From contig CM055096.1 in NCBI GenBank assembly GCA_029204225.1, positions 30,764,557 to 30,828,556 on the forward strand: a stretch of DNA of 64,000 nucleotides, given 5' to 3'. Both the position numbers and the translations under genes were made by a program. The notes below the pieces were generated by a model, which was not told the DNA's origin, searched no databases, and was given only the letters and a program-made list of their open reading frames with translations. Within the stretch, counting starts at the first letter, position 1. Every line of letters starts with the position of its first letter. Source of the DNA: Diphasiastrum complanatum. Lineage: Eukaryota > Streptophyta > Lycopodiopsida > Lycopodiales > Lycopodiaceae. Shown here one piece after another: positions 1 through 10,055 of the stretch.

Positions 1-1443
1 ATTCAAGCTACCACACCAAGAAGGTCTACACGAGCAAGATCTGAGCCAAGGAGGCTCACATATAATGAAGAAGGAAGGCAAGTGGAAGGTGAAACTTCCT
101 ATCATGCACTTTTTATATCAGATAAAGAGCCTAAGGATGTCCAAGAAGCTTTTCAATCCAAGGAGTGGGTTGAAGCAATGACCCAAGAATTTGAAGCCTT
201 GATGTCAAATAACACATGGGAGATTGTGGAACCACCAAACAACATGCATGTGATCGGATGTAAGTGGGTATTCAGAATCAAGTATAATCATGATGGATCT
301 ATCAATAAGTATAAAGCAAGACTTTGTGCTAAAGGCTACTCACAAATTAAAGGTCTTGATTATGAAGATACCTTTGCACCAGTTGCAAAGATGGTAACAA
401 TTCGAATACTCATCTCTCTTGCATGTTTTCACAAATGGAGTATGTTCCAGTTTGATGTTTCTAATGCATTCCTCAATGGTTACCTTGAACAGGAGATTTA
501 TATGGAGCAGCCTCCAGGTTTTGTGAAGGAAGGTGATGAATCAAAAGTTTGTCTTTTGTTCAAAAGTCTGTATGGATTGAAACAGGCACCAAGGTCTTGG
601 TATGCAAGGCTCAATTCTTATCTCATATCACTCGGATTTTGTCTAAGTGAATATGACCCTTCTCTGTATTATAAGTTTGTAGATAGCTTTGTGATTATTC
701 TTTTCATCTATGTAGATGATATTATTCTTTGTGGAAACAGTGAGAAGTTAGTTGAAGAAACTAAGCATGCACTTGGTACTGAGTTTAAAATGCAGGACTT
801 TGGAATTCTTCACTATATACTAGGTCTTGAAATAGATTTTTGGAAAGGTCATGCATTTATAAGACAAAGTAGATATGCACTTTCCATGCTCAGGAAATTT
901 TATATGGAATACTGTAAAGACATAGATACACCTATGGAGCACATTGTAAAAGTTCCTATTAAAGATGATGAAAAATCTTTTGAGGACATCACTCTTTATA
1001 GGAGTCTTATTGGCTCACTTATTTGGTTAACAGTGACTAGGCCTGATCTAAGATTTTGTGTTCATAAGCTAAGTCAACACATGCAAGATCCAAAGTTATA
1101 TCATTGGAAGTTGGCTAAAAGAGTCTTGAGGTATATATCTTCTACCTTGGATTATGGACTATACTATGAAGGAGAAGATTTGACTTTGATTGCTTTTTCA
1201 GATTCAGATTTTGCAGGAGACAGGTTGGATAGGAAATCCAAAAGTGCTTACACTATATTTCTTGGAGAAAATTTGGTTTCTTGGTTGTCAAAGAAGCAGG
1301 CAACTATTTTCTTATCATTTTGTGAAGCTGAATACAAATCTCTTTCAACCACAACAAAGGAGGTTCTATGGATCAAAAGGCTACTTTTGGAGCTTAAGTC
1401 TGAAGCGTTTCCATTGCAGCTTACATTCAAAATAGATGTTTGA
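1..1443 (+). pseudogene. Ty1/copia pol fragment: reverse transcriptase and part of RNase H
   Basis: The frame is open from base 1 with no start codon, so the element enters from outside the window. The first about 40 codons are a basic, Arg/Ser-rich linker typical of the region before copia reverse transcriptase. The RT follows, with the family landmarks WVFRIKYN, KARLCAKGYSQ, FDVSNAFLNGYL, SLYGLKQAPRSWY and the catalytic YVDDIILCG near base 710. RNase H follows (SDSDFAGDRLDRKS, CEAEYKSLSTTTKEVLWIKRLL). The frame stops at 1441-1443, before the DNQSA and SKHIE motifs, where the sequence switches to a different copia family. The RT core is uninterrupted, so this copy is younger than its neighbour. 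It is closest to the family of the element at 36123-41650. A functional product is unlikely without gag, integrase and the RNase H end. Confidence 0.93.
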
Positions 1444-3340
1444 CCAAAGCTCTCTCAGACAAGACACCCCACGAGGTGTGGACAGGCTCTAAGCCTTCTT
1501 TGAAGAACCTAAAAGTGTTTGGGTGCATTGCCTATGCACAGATTCCAAAAGATACAAGGAAGAAATTGGACTTCCAAGGTCTCAAGACCATCCTGATTGG
1601 ATATACCTTGTCTGATAACACCTACAAGCTATACGATCCTGATACCCAGCAAATTTTGTATAGCCGAGATATAGTCTTTATCGAGGGTCAGTTCGTCGAC
1701 CTCAAAGGCAAGGAAGTTACTCAAGAAGAATCTTCATCGCCTACCATTGACACGACAGTTTGAGCCTCTGGTTCAAGCATGTCTATCGTCAACCCACTCG
1801 AGACAGCGATTCAGACGAAGATTCTGCTACCCAGCAACAAATTCCAATAGTGGCTAATCAGTCGAATCTTCCCAGAAGATCAAGCCGAGTGCGCACACAG
1901 CCCACAAGGTATACTCCTGAGTCTATTTGTCTTTTAATGCAGGAACCGACGACAGTCGAAGAGGCACTCAGCCAACCAGACTTTGATCTCTGGAGAGAAG
2001 CTATGGACAGAGAGTATTCCTCTCTGATCAATAATCACACATGGTCATTAGTCGAAGCTCCTATTGGCTGCAATATTATTGATTGCAAATGGATCTTTAA
2101 GATCAAATACAATGCCAACGGAGCAATTGATCGAAGGAAGGCAAGACTGGTAGTACGAGGATTCACCCAGATCCCGAATGTCAACTAAAGTGAGACTTTT
2201 AGTCCAGTCTTCAAACATTCATCGATTTGAATGCTCCTATCTTATGTTGCGGCTGCCGACCTCGAAGTACATCAGCTCGATGTACAAACAGCTTATCTGA
2301 ATGCAATTCTACAAGAAGACATCTACATGATCCAGCCCGAAGGATACATTCTGGAAGGCATGAAGAATCATGTCTGTAAATTCCATAAAGCACTGTACGG
2401 CTTGAAATAGTTTGCCAGAGCTTGGTTTCAGAGGATCAACACATTCCTCATTGAACAAGGATTTGAACCAAGCACTGCTGATTTTAATGTTTATTCGAAG
2501 TCAGTACAACAATCCTTCATTATCATCACCTTGTATGTTGATGATACATTGTTTTTCAGTAATAATGTCAATATGGTAAATGATTCAAAACAGATGCTAT
2601 TCTCAGAATTCGATATGACTGATCTAGGCAAAGATCACTTCTGTCTATCCATAGAATAGAGCAAATCGACTGATTTACATCACTCAACAAAGGTATCTTC
2701 ATAATGTTCTTAACAGATACAATTTGATGAATTGTAAATTAGCTCACTCACCAATGGATCCAGGCCTGCATTTGTCAAAGGACCAATGTCCCCAGACCAA
2801 GCAAGAAGAGGAGCAGATGAGAGAATACCTGTATCGATCGATACTCAGATCTCTCATGTACGCAATGGTCTGTACAAGACCAGACATCTCTTTTGCTGTC
2901 AGCTCACTCAACCAATACATGGCTAATCTTGGAATTACCCATTAGAAGGCTCTTATTTGAGTCATGAAATACATTCGAGCTACCAGGGACCAGTGCATCT
3001 GCTATGGAGATGTCAACAATGACAATCTTTTGATGCAAGCTGGGGAGGAGATGTAACATCTGGATTTACATTCTTCTTCAATGGCGGCCCTATTTCATGG
3101 AATGGTCGTAAGAAAACCTCTATCACACTTTCTTCTACTGAAGTAGAATACATTGTTGCTTCTCAATCTATTAAGGAAGCATTTTGGTTGAGAAATTTGT
3201 TGTCAAACGTCAATATGTATCAGCATAGCCCTACAATCTTGTTTTGTGATAATCAAAGTGCTATTGCTCTATCAGCCAACCCTAGATTTCATTCTAGGAG
3301 TAAGCACATTGAGATAAGATATCACTACATCAGGGAAAAG
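1444..3340 (+). pseudogene. Decayed Ty1/copia pol: integrase C-terminus, RT, RNase H
   Basis: A second copia lineage begins at the break near 1440. It starts inside the integrase C-terminal region (HEVWTGSKPSLKNLKVFGC, ILYSRDIVFIEG, to about 1690) and runs through the linker into RT (WREAMDREYSSLINNHTW, CKWIFKIKYNANG, LDVQTAYLNAILQEDIYM, LYVDDTLFF near 2540) and RNase H (STEVEYIVASQSIKEAFWL, FCDNQSAIALS, SKHIEIRYHYIREK to about 3340). Frameshifts and stops break it, for example TAA after IPNVN at 2186-2188, TAG in YGLK*FARAW near 2408 and TAG near 2656. It ends abruptly where a minus-strand copia starts. It differs clearly in sequence from the fragment to its left, so the two are not parts of one insertion. 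Confidence 0.9.
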
Positions 3341-4814
3341 GCCTTCTGTGTGACTTTGCTAGCACACAAGCTTCACAAGGTAGAAGCTCCTTTGACAGTG
3401 CCTTTGGTAGACCAACAGCTTTTCCTTCTTTGACCATAGACTGCATGGCTTTGAAATTGGGATGACCCAATCTCTTATGCCACAGATCCTCCTGTAGAAC
3501 CTTGGTCTCATAAGCAATATCTGAAATGTTAGCACTCTCCCTAGAATCTAGTTTGTACAACTTACCAATTCTAGATCCTCTAGCAATAATTTCATTTTCT
3601 CTTGAGATTATAAACTTGTCAACTTGAAACTTGACATCCAATCCACAACCAAACAATTGTCCTACACTAATGAGATTCTTAGTCAATTTAGGTACATACA
3701 GTACATCATGTAAGCAAAAAGATTTTGATGATGATGCATGTAATGGAATGCTACCTATTCCTTCAATCCTACACTCTACATCATTAGCAGTATAGATTGA
3801 CTTTTTTGCACCTAGATATGGCATGAGATTAAGTTTCTAGAACTAGACATGTGGGAACTAGCCCCACTATCTATCCACCAGACTTCTTCATTCTTAAAAG
3901 TAAAAGATGAAAAAGTAGACATCATTAATGAATCCTCTCTTTCACTCTCTACACCCTCACACTCATCCTCATTAGTAGGTTAGCTTGCTTAGATTGGTTC
4001 TTCTTCTTGAAACAGTTTGATGCATAATGTCCTTTCTATCCACAGAAAAAACACTTGATCTTTGGCAGCTTCTTCTTGCCACTGGATGTTGCACCTTGTG
4101 AGGACTGATCCTCACCACCTTCTTTGGCTTTGTCCTTCTTGAAGTGTTGTTGTCCTTTGCCCTTGCCTCTTGACTTGTCTCTGATGAAGAGTGCTTTGTC
4201 ATCTCCGCCATCTTTCAATGAAAGTCTGTTGCATCTTGTTCTCTTGCCTGCTTTCTTCAGTAATGAGAACACCTTGCAGTGTCTCCAAGGATGGAAGATC
4301 CTCTCAGATAGCATAAGTTTGCACAATATTGTCATACTCATCTCTAAGTCCATTTAGGACTACTTGAACAAGTTCAGTGTTCTTAAGAGCCACTAATACC
4401 AGCTAACTCTTGATAAAAATCCTTAACTCTCATGACATATGATTAAGCACTCTCATCCACTCTCTGATAACTTAGAAATATTTGGTTTCTAAGTGTAAGC
4501 AATCTATAAGTATTTTTGATTTCATAGATTGTTTTTAGAGTATCCCAAGCTTTCTTGGCAGTGGTGCATGTATTGATCTCTCTTAACACTTCATTGGTAA
4601 CATTCATTTTTATAAAATGAAGGGCAATTCTGGTTCTTTTGTGGAATGTTGCAGCTTCATTAGGTGCAGCAGGTTCTTCTTCAGCTCCACTCACAATATC
4701 CATCACAACATCCTATAGAATCAACAATGATTCCATTTTGATCTTCCACATTGCATAATTGGAAGATGTTAATCTCTCACTGTGCTCTTAGAAATGTGAA
4801 CCAAATGAAGACAT
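3337..4814 (-). pseudogene. Ty1/copia gag, protease and pre-integrase remnant
   Basis: On the minus strand a gag gene starts with ATG at 4814-4812 (MSSFGS...). It contains the copia gag segment (MNVTNEVLREINTCTTAKKA, about 4450-4700), a zinc knuckle beginning CFFCG near 4040, the protease motif WWIDSGASSHM near 3870, and the GAG-pre-integrase HHCC region (LWHKRLGHPNF, LLPCEACVLAKSHRRPF) down to 3337. Several stops occur (near 4780, 4725 and 4440) and the reading frame changes. The integrase catalytic core, RT and RNase H are missing because the element is cut at 3337 against a plus-strand copia fragment. The leader, primer-binding site and LTR follow in order to the right, so this is the 5' half of one element in reverse orientation. 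Confidence 0.88.
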
Positions 4815-5565
4815 CTTCTTGGTAAGAAATTCTAGTAATGATAAAAAATGGAGCTGAAAGGATGTTGCTTGCTATATCAATCTAGGATCTAACATAGATG
4901 TTGATCCACCCTATGAAATCTAGCAACATATGTGAGAACAAATTCTCAATACAAAAAATCAATCTATCTTAAATTTGGATCTTGCTTCAGTCACAAAAGA
5001 AGAAGCACATGCAAGCAAGAAGTCTATCTCTCCCACAAGTTTCAATATACGGATAAACTCTCTAGGAACATACTTTCAACTCAAACACAGTAATATGTGT
5101 GAAATGAAAAGTCTAAGACCTCAGAACACTCACTTCTATCCAATCCTACTTGATTGACAGTGAAAATTGATGAAAATGTTGAAAAAGACAGATGTGTGCT
5201 CACTTTGGCATATCCCACGAGTTGAGTACCCTCTCAAACTCTTTGATTGCCTAAAAACAAATCAAATTGATTTACAAACAAGAGCAACACATTCTACTCT
5301 CCAATACCTATCCAACAAGCTATAGAACATCAAATTTGGATCATTCCTTGAGAAGTAGCACTCATTAATGAGGGCTGATTTCACACGTGTGAGCTCTCTG
5401 TCTGTACAGAGCTCCGCTGGATCATATCAGCCTTGATTTGATCCACTTATAGTCCACAGATTGCTTGTTTCTTAGCAAGTTTGAATCCTTCTCCAAAATC
5501 CGAGTTTTTGCAAGCAAAAACACTGATGATCTGATGTATACACCCTCACCTCTTCAAAGCATGAA
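4815..5565 (-). other. Untranslated leader of the copia fragment
   Basis: This stretch lies between the gag start at 4814 and the primer-binding site at 5566. No coding is seen in the element's sense. It contains one perfect CACACGTGTG palindrome at 5382-5391, a motif otherwise found in the LTRs of this window. Confidence 0.55.
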
Positions 5566-5577
5566 GCTCTGATACCA
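5566..5577 (-). promoter_or_regulatory. Primer-binding site (tRNA-iMet type)
   Basis: The minus strand reads TGGTATCAGAGC, the standard plant copia primer site complementary to the 3' end of initiator tRNA-Met. It directly abuts the LTR end (…CTTCACA in element sense), which fixes the orientation of the element as minus. Confidence 0.9.
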
Positions 5578-6228
5578 TGTGAAGTTTTTAGCACATGTGA
5601 ACTTCACCACACACCCTACAGGATCTTACTGAGGTGTTCTGATTGCACAAGATTGATCAAAGGATAGTATGCTTGAAAAATCTAAGGCAAGAGCACAATG
5701 GCATACATCTGATGAAAATATCTAACTCTTCACTATGAGAAATGAATGTCATAAATAATTCTAAGTGCTCAGTATGGAAAAAAGAGGCTGCTCTCAAGTA
5801 GAGAGAGAAAATCATACATAGAAAACTTGGGTAGAGAGAGAATGAGTCCAAAATACCAAAATCTCAATATTCACAATATGGCAAAACATGCCCAGCTTTT
5901 CCTACATGAGAGAGACTTGAATTCCTACAGTGGAGTTGCATGGAAAGTCCACTTAACTGAACTAATTCACCTACCAGAGATCCACATGTGTAACTGCATG
6001 CATGTATGGTGCATGTATTACATGTCAACTCATAAAATTGCCTAGACATGTGTAGATCATAGAAACTACTTTGCATGTTGCATGCACTGATTGCATGTGG
6101 CTTGCATGCATACAGTAAGACTTTGCATGCTATCTAAACATCTGCATGTCATCATAATTGAACCTATCTAACTCAAATACAAGGTACACTAGAAGGATAT
6201 GTGCTCAATTCACACTTCTTATATGTAC
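5578..6228 (-). repeat. 5' LTR of the minus-strand copia fragment
   Basis: The LTR begins (plus-strand view) TGTGAAGTTTTTAGCACATG next to the primer site. The first about 305 bases match a second copy at 30966-31277. The outer end is not fixed; a CA near 6228 is a reasonable limit because a plus-strand integrase fragment follows. The outer part (5990-6150) is packed with GCATG/CATGCA motifs. No target-site duplication could be recognised because the other end of the element is gone. Confidence 0.7.
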
Positions 6229-6249
6229 AACATGAAATCTAGTGGAAAT

Positions 6250-6590
6250 TATCATGGACATGACCCCAAACTCGAGATAGGAAGATAATATTTTAATAAT
6301 CTTCACAATGCTCATGTACTCGATGAAAAACGAAAGAAGCTGGATGCAAAAGCTATTAAGTGTATTTTCCTTGGATATGATGAAAGAGCCAAGGCATACA
6401 GGATGTATGACATAGATGCACAAAAGATCATGATTTCCAGAGATGTTACTTTTGATGAGATGGGTCAAAATGACCAGATAAAATTGACAATTGATTCCTT
6501 TGATGATAAAGCTAAAGTGCAAGTGAAGGAAGAAGTTGGCGTCGATATGGAAGAGCCAATTGAAAAAGACAGGATTAATAATAAGACTCC
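6250..6590 (+). pseudogene. Copia integrase C-terminal scrap
   Basis: A short plus-strand piece encodes the region after the integrase core: DEKRKKLDAKAIKCIFLGYD, YRMYDIDAQKIMISRDVTFD, then an acidic linker to about 6590. This is the usual copia segment between integrase and RT. Nothing of gag, the DDE core or RT accompanies it. It lies between the LTR to the left and a transposase relic to the right. Confidence 0.8.
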
Positions 6591-6782
6591 AAGTATTTCT
6601 TTTGATGTTTCGCCAATTTTTGTCTTTCGATTGTTTGTTGATCACTGTGCATTTGAAGCGCTTTTGCAGCATCCACTACAAAATGTAACAATTAGAATAT
6701 TTCAGTAAAATTAAGATAATATCATAATATTAATAATTTGAAAATTTAAAAGTCAGCAAAAAAATAAAGTATTGAAAGTTGA

Positions 6783-7509
6783 TTAGTTTTTATCTTTTTC
6801 ATCATTGGTCTTTGCTAGTTGTTTGGCAGATTTTAACAACTTGCATGTTGAACAAACTGTCATTCGTGATTTTTTAGAAATCTTCACCAAACCAAAATCT
6901 CTCTTCCAAATTATAAGAAAATATGAGTAACTTAAATATGCAACATTTTTTTGTCTTAGTGAACTGCTTGTACATAAAAAATATCTCCAATTTTGTGTAA
7001 TTATCTGGCAAGTGAAAATATAATGAATATGGTAGTTTCTCTCCATGCACATCTACAAAATACTTTAGCCAAGCCATAGCATCAAAAGCATCCGGAGACA
7101 TGATTCTACCTTGCAATGATCCTTGCAATGTTGGATCTTTCTAAAGTCGTGCGTGCATTCTTTGAAGGCGTGAATTTCCAATTGCATGAACAACTTTGTA
7201 GGCTTTTCGACAAACCTCCGTCGCATTTAAAAAATATGCATACGAGTTTTTGTCAGGTCTCACTGTGGCACAAAAATAGTAATTATTTTAATCTTTACTT
7301 TACAAGAAAAACTTGGACCGCAATTTCTCGATCTCTTTGTTATTTAATTTCTGTAAGCAAGAGGTTGAACAACAAATTATGGAACATACCTTCCAAATCT
7401 CCTGTCTTGTAATCAGTTGTTTTTGAAGTTTTGTCAAAATAGGTGAAGATTTCAAGTCTCTCTTGTATCTTTTCTTTATTTTGAAATCGAATTTGTAATT
7501 TGACCCCAT
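6783..7509 (-). pseudogene. Transposase-like gene relic with introns
   Basis: Minus-strand pieces can be read from about 7509 down to 6783. They include KRYKRDLKSS, then KLNNKEIEKLRSKFF, then YAYFLNATEVCRKAYKVVHA with IGNSRLQRMHARL, then DAMAWLKYFVDVHGEKLPYS, LPDNYTKLEIFFMYKQF, a segment like YLSYSYFLIIWKRDFGLVKI, and VCSTCKLLKSAKQL. Two introns with GT..AG ends (GTATGT…TTACAG and GTAAAG…CCACAG) separate the first pieces. The order (VCRxAF-like motif, then YTK…Y, then an IW…F…VKI block, then a CxxC pair) matches, from memory, uncharacterised transposase-like proteins common in cnidarians and fishes and scattered in early land plants. A stop (RL*KD) and frameshifts show it is dead. The C-terminal catalytic half is not seen. 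The family assignment is tentative. Confidence 0.5.
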
Positions 7510-7564
7510 GACACTTGTAGTTGCTTGAACAGGTTGAGAAGGTGTGGGAATGTCTGGCTAAACA

Positions 7565-9180
7565 TCAGGTTGTCACATCATAATTGTCTTCTATAGCAAT
7601 AGGTGGTGATGCATCCATAGATTTCTTGATCTCGGCCCCTTCAAAAGATGAATGTTGATCTTCATGTAAAATAACATCTCTACTTTCAATGATTTGAGAA
7701 GTAGAGAGCACAAAGACTCTATAAGCCTTTTTGGTGGATGAGTATCCATCTATGATCCCTTTGCATGCACTAGGATCTTCCTTCTTCCTTGTTTCCAAGG
7801 GAATATGGGCAAAGCATATGCATCCAAAAACTCTTAGGTGATCAACCTTAGGCTTCTTCAAATATAAGATTTCATATGGTGACTTTCCTCCAAGAGCTAT
7901 ACGTGGGAGCCTATTGCAAAGATAATTTGCACAATTTATGGCTTCTCCCCAAAAATCTTTTGGCAAAGATGCCTCAATTCTCATAGTCTTTGCACATTCA
8001 CATAGGGATCTATTCTTTCTCTCGGCCACTCCATTTTGAGATGGTTAGTAGGCACAAGAGAACTCCCTTTTGATGCCTTCAAACTCACAATAATCATAAA
8101 ATTAATTGTAGATATACTCTCCACCTCCATCACATTTAAGAGTTTTAATCTTGAATGAGAATTGCTTCTCAACATAAGCTTTGAAAATAACGAAATGATC
8201 AAACACCATAGATTTAGAAGCAAGAAGATATATCCAAGTTAATCTTGTGAAATCATCAATGAAAGTAACAAAACAAGTGGCTCCTCCCTTGCTTATAGTT
8301 GATGAGAAATGCTCATCCGAGTGGATCAAATCCAAAGGATGCTTGCTTTTGATAGAAGATCTTGTAAATGGCTTTTTGTGAGATTTAGCAATAGCACAAG
8401 CCTCACAAGGCTTGATCTCCTTGGAAAATGACTTTGGCAAGCCAATAGCTTTGGCCTCTTTGATCATAGAGATCATGGAATTGTAGTTGGGATGTCCCAA
8501 CCTCCTATGCCATAACTCCTCCATAGAAAGATTGTTCACAAGAGCAACATTACAAGCATTCACATATTCATTTGGATCTAGTTTACAGATGCCTCCAAAT
8601 CTAGATCCTAATGCAAGTATCTCATCATTCTTTTTGATAGTACAAGTATCAACATTGAATTTCACATCAAGGCCATTATCAAGCAATTGACCAATACTAA
8701 TGAGATTCTTAGTAAGCTTAGGTACATAAAGAACTTTAGTAAGAGAAAGAACTTTAGAAGATGCAAGCTTTAAGAGAATGCTCTCTTTTCCTTCAATAGG
8801 ACATTCAAAATCATTTGTAGTGTATATTGATTTCTTGACTCCATCATAAGATGCATAGAAGAGAAAGAGTCCTTGGAGCTACACATATGTGAAGAAGCTC
8901 CACTATCAATATACCATAAACCATCCTTCTTGAAAGGAGAGGATGAGAAGATAGAGACCATAAGAGATCCCTCTCCATGACTTGCAATAGTGTCTTCTTT
9001 CTCATTGGAGATGTTGGCCTGCTTGAGTTGATTCTTCTTCTTGAAGCAATTGGTGGCATAATGATCTTTCTTTCCACAATAAAAGTACTTGATCTTCTTC
9101 TTCTTGAGCTTGGATGATGAAGCACTAGAGGAATCATCTTTGTCTTTGGATTTGGCTTTGTCCTTGCTTGAGGATTAAGG
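7565..9180 (-). pseudogene. Copia gag-protease-integrase remnant
   Basis: The segments in element order are a gag Lys-rich region and zinc knuckle near 9060 (its first Cys region is altered), the protease WYIDSGASSHMCSS near 8900, the pre-integrase HHCC finger (LWHRRLGHPNYNSM … KPCEACAIAKSHKKPF, 8380-8520), and the integrase core with Asp in LIHSDEHFSS, Asp in LKCDGGGEY and Glu in NGVAERKNRSL. The C-terminal region ends at DVTT*. A stop or frame change separates the three open stretches (near 8100, 8040 and 8700). Sequence similarity to the polyprotein at 37031-40861 is very high throughout, so both belong to one family. Confidence 0.9.
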
Positions 9181-9307
9181 GCTATCGATCAGAGTTGGTG
9201 GGGTGTGACTAAGGCAATGTGCTGCTTAATGGTGAAACAATTTCTAGCTCAAGATTGATGAAAAGTTTTCACTCAAATGGATGGAACTACATGGTAACCT
9301 TAGGTAG

Positions 9308-9319
9308 GCTCTGATACCA
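9308..9319 (-). promoter_or_regulatory. Primer-binding site (tRNA-iMet type)
   Basis: The minus strand reads TGGTATCAGAGC next to the LTR end, as in the other copia elements here. Confidence 0.9.
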
Positions 9320-10055
9320 TGTTCAATTTCACACGTGTGGGGAGTCCACTACATGTTCTTGTGGTCTCCTAAGGTGTGTGGATGCACTAAGATCAAGACT
9401 AGATTGAGATTCAAAATCTATCTTTGATTCTATGGCAAAAACACACTACTACATACATTCACTTACTTCCAACTCTCACTCACACGTGTGGGAAGTGTTA
9501 AAAAATTATTCTAAGTAAAAACAAGCTGTTCTCCTCGGGTAGAGAGAGAAAATCATCAGTAGCTCTCTGGTAGAGAGAGAAAACTAGAAAATCATTTACA
9601 CTCAAAATCCACTCAATCTCAAAATCAGTTAGATCAAAGTGAGGAGTACAATGAGACTATAAATCCACGAGCTAACACAATGCTCAAACATGATTGGACC
9701 ACACTTTTGCCATCTCTTAATCCTATTGGACCATTGATCCATTCACCTCTAAATTCTATTGGACCATTTCCAAGCATATCTCAAATTCTATTGACCACTC
9801 ATGCTTCCACCTCTAAATCTTATTGGACCTCTAAAAAACTTAATCAAACCAAAGCATTACACTTGTCTACTATCCATTTAGCTCGAGTTATGCCTCCTAC
9901 TCTATTTTGGCTCAATAGTGGCTTTACATGTGGAATTGGATAATTTGTCATCTATGCCAAATTTGACGCTATCATCTTCCTACACCAAGATGCTTGTCAT
10001 GAAAAAACATAAGACCCCTATATCTAACATAGATACTCTTTTTCTATTTTGCACA
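9320..10055 (-). repeat. 5' LTR of the truncated copia element
   Basis: The plus-strand view starts TGTTCAATTTCACACG and ends TATTTTGCACA, about 736 bp. It aligns along its length with the LTR at 36123-36860 and carries two perfect CACACGTGTG palindromes (9330-9339 and 9481-9490) and paired TAGAGAGAGA tracts (about 9540-9590). Confidence 0.88.

Larger units (their letters stand above)
7565..10055 (-). mobile_element. Truncated Ty1/copia element, minus strand
   Basis: From right to left in element sense: the 5' LTR (9320-10055), primer site (9308-9319), a short leader, gag zinc knuckle, protease, integrase and the start of the integrase-RT linker. The 3' end (RT, RNase H, PPT, 3' LTR) is missing at 7565. 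The gag N-terminus is also missing: near 9175-9240 the sequence jumps from gag back into the leader, a deletion of about 1.4 kb compared with the sister element at 36123-41650. The right LTR end lies directly against the methyltransferase-like exon that starts at about 10056. Confidence 0.88.
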
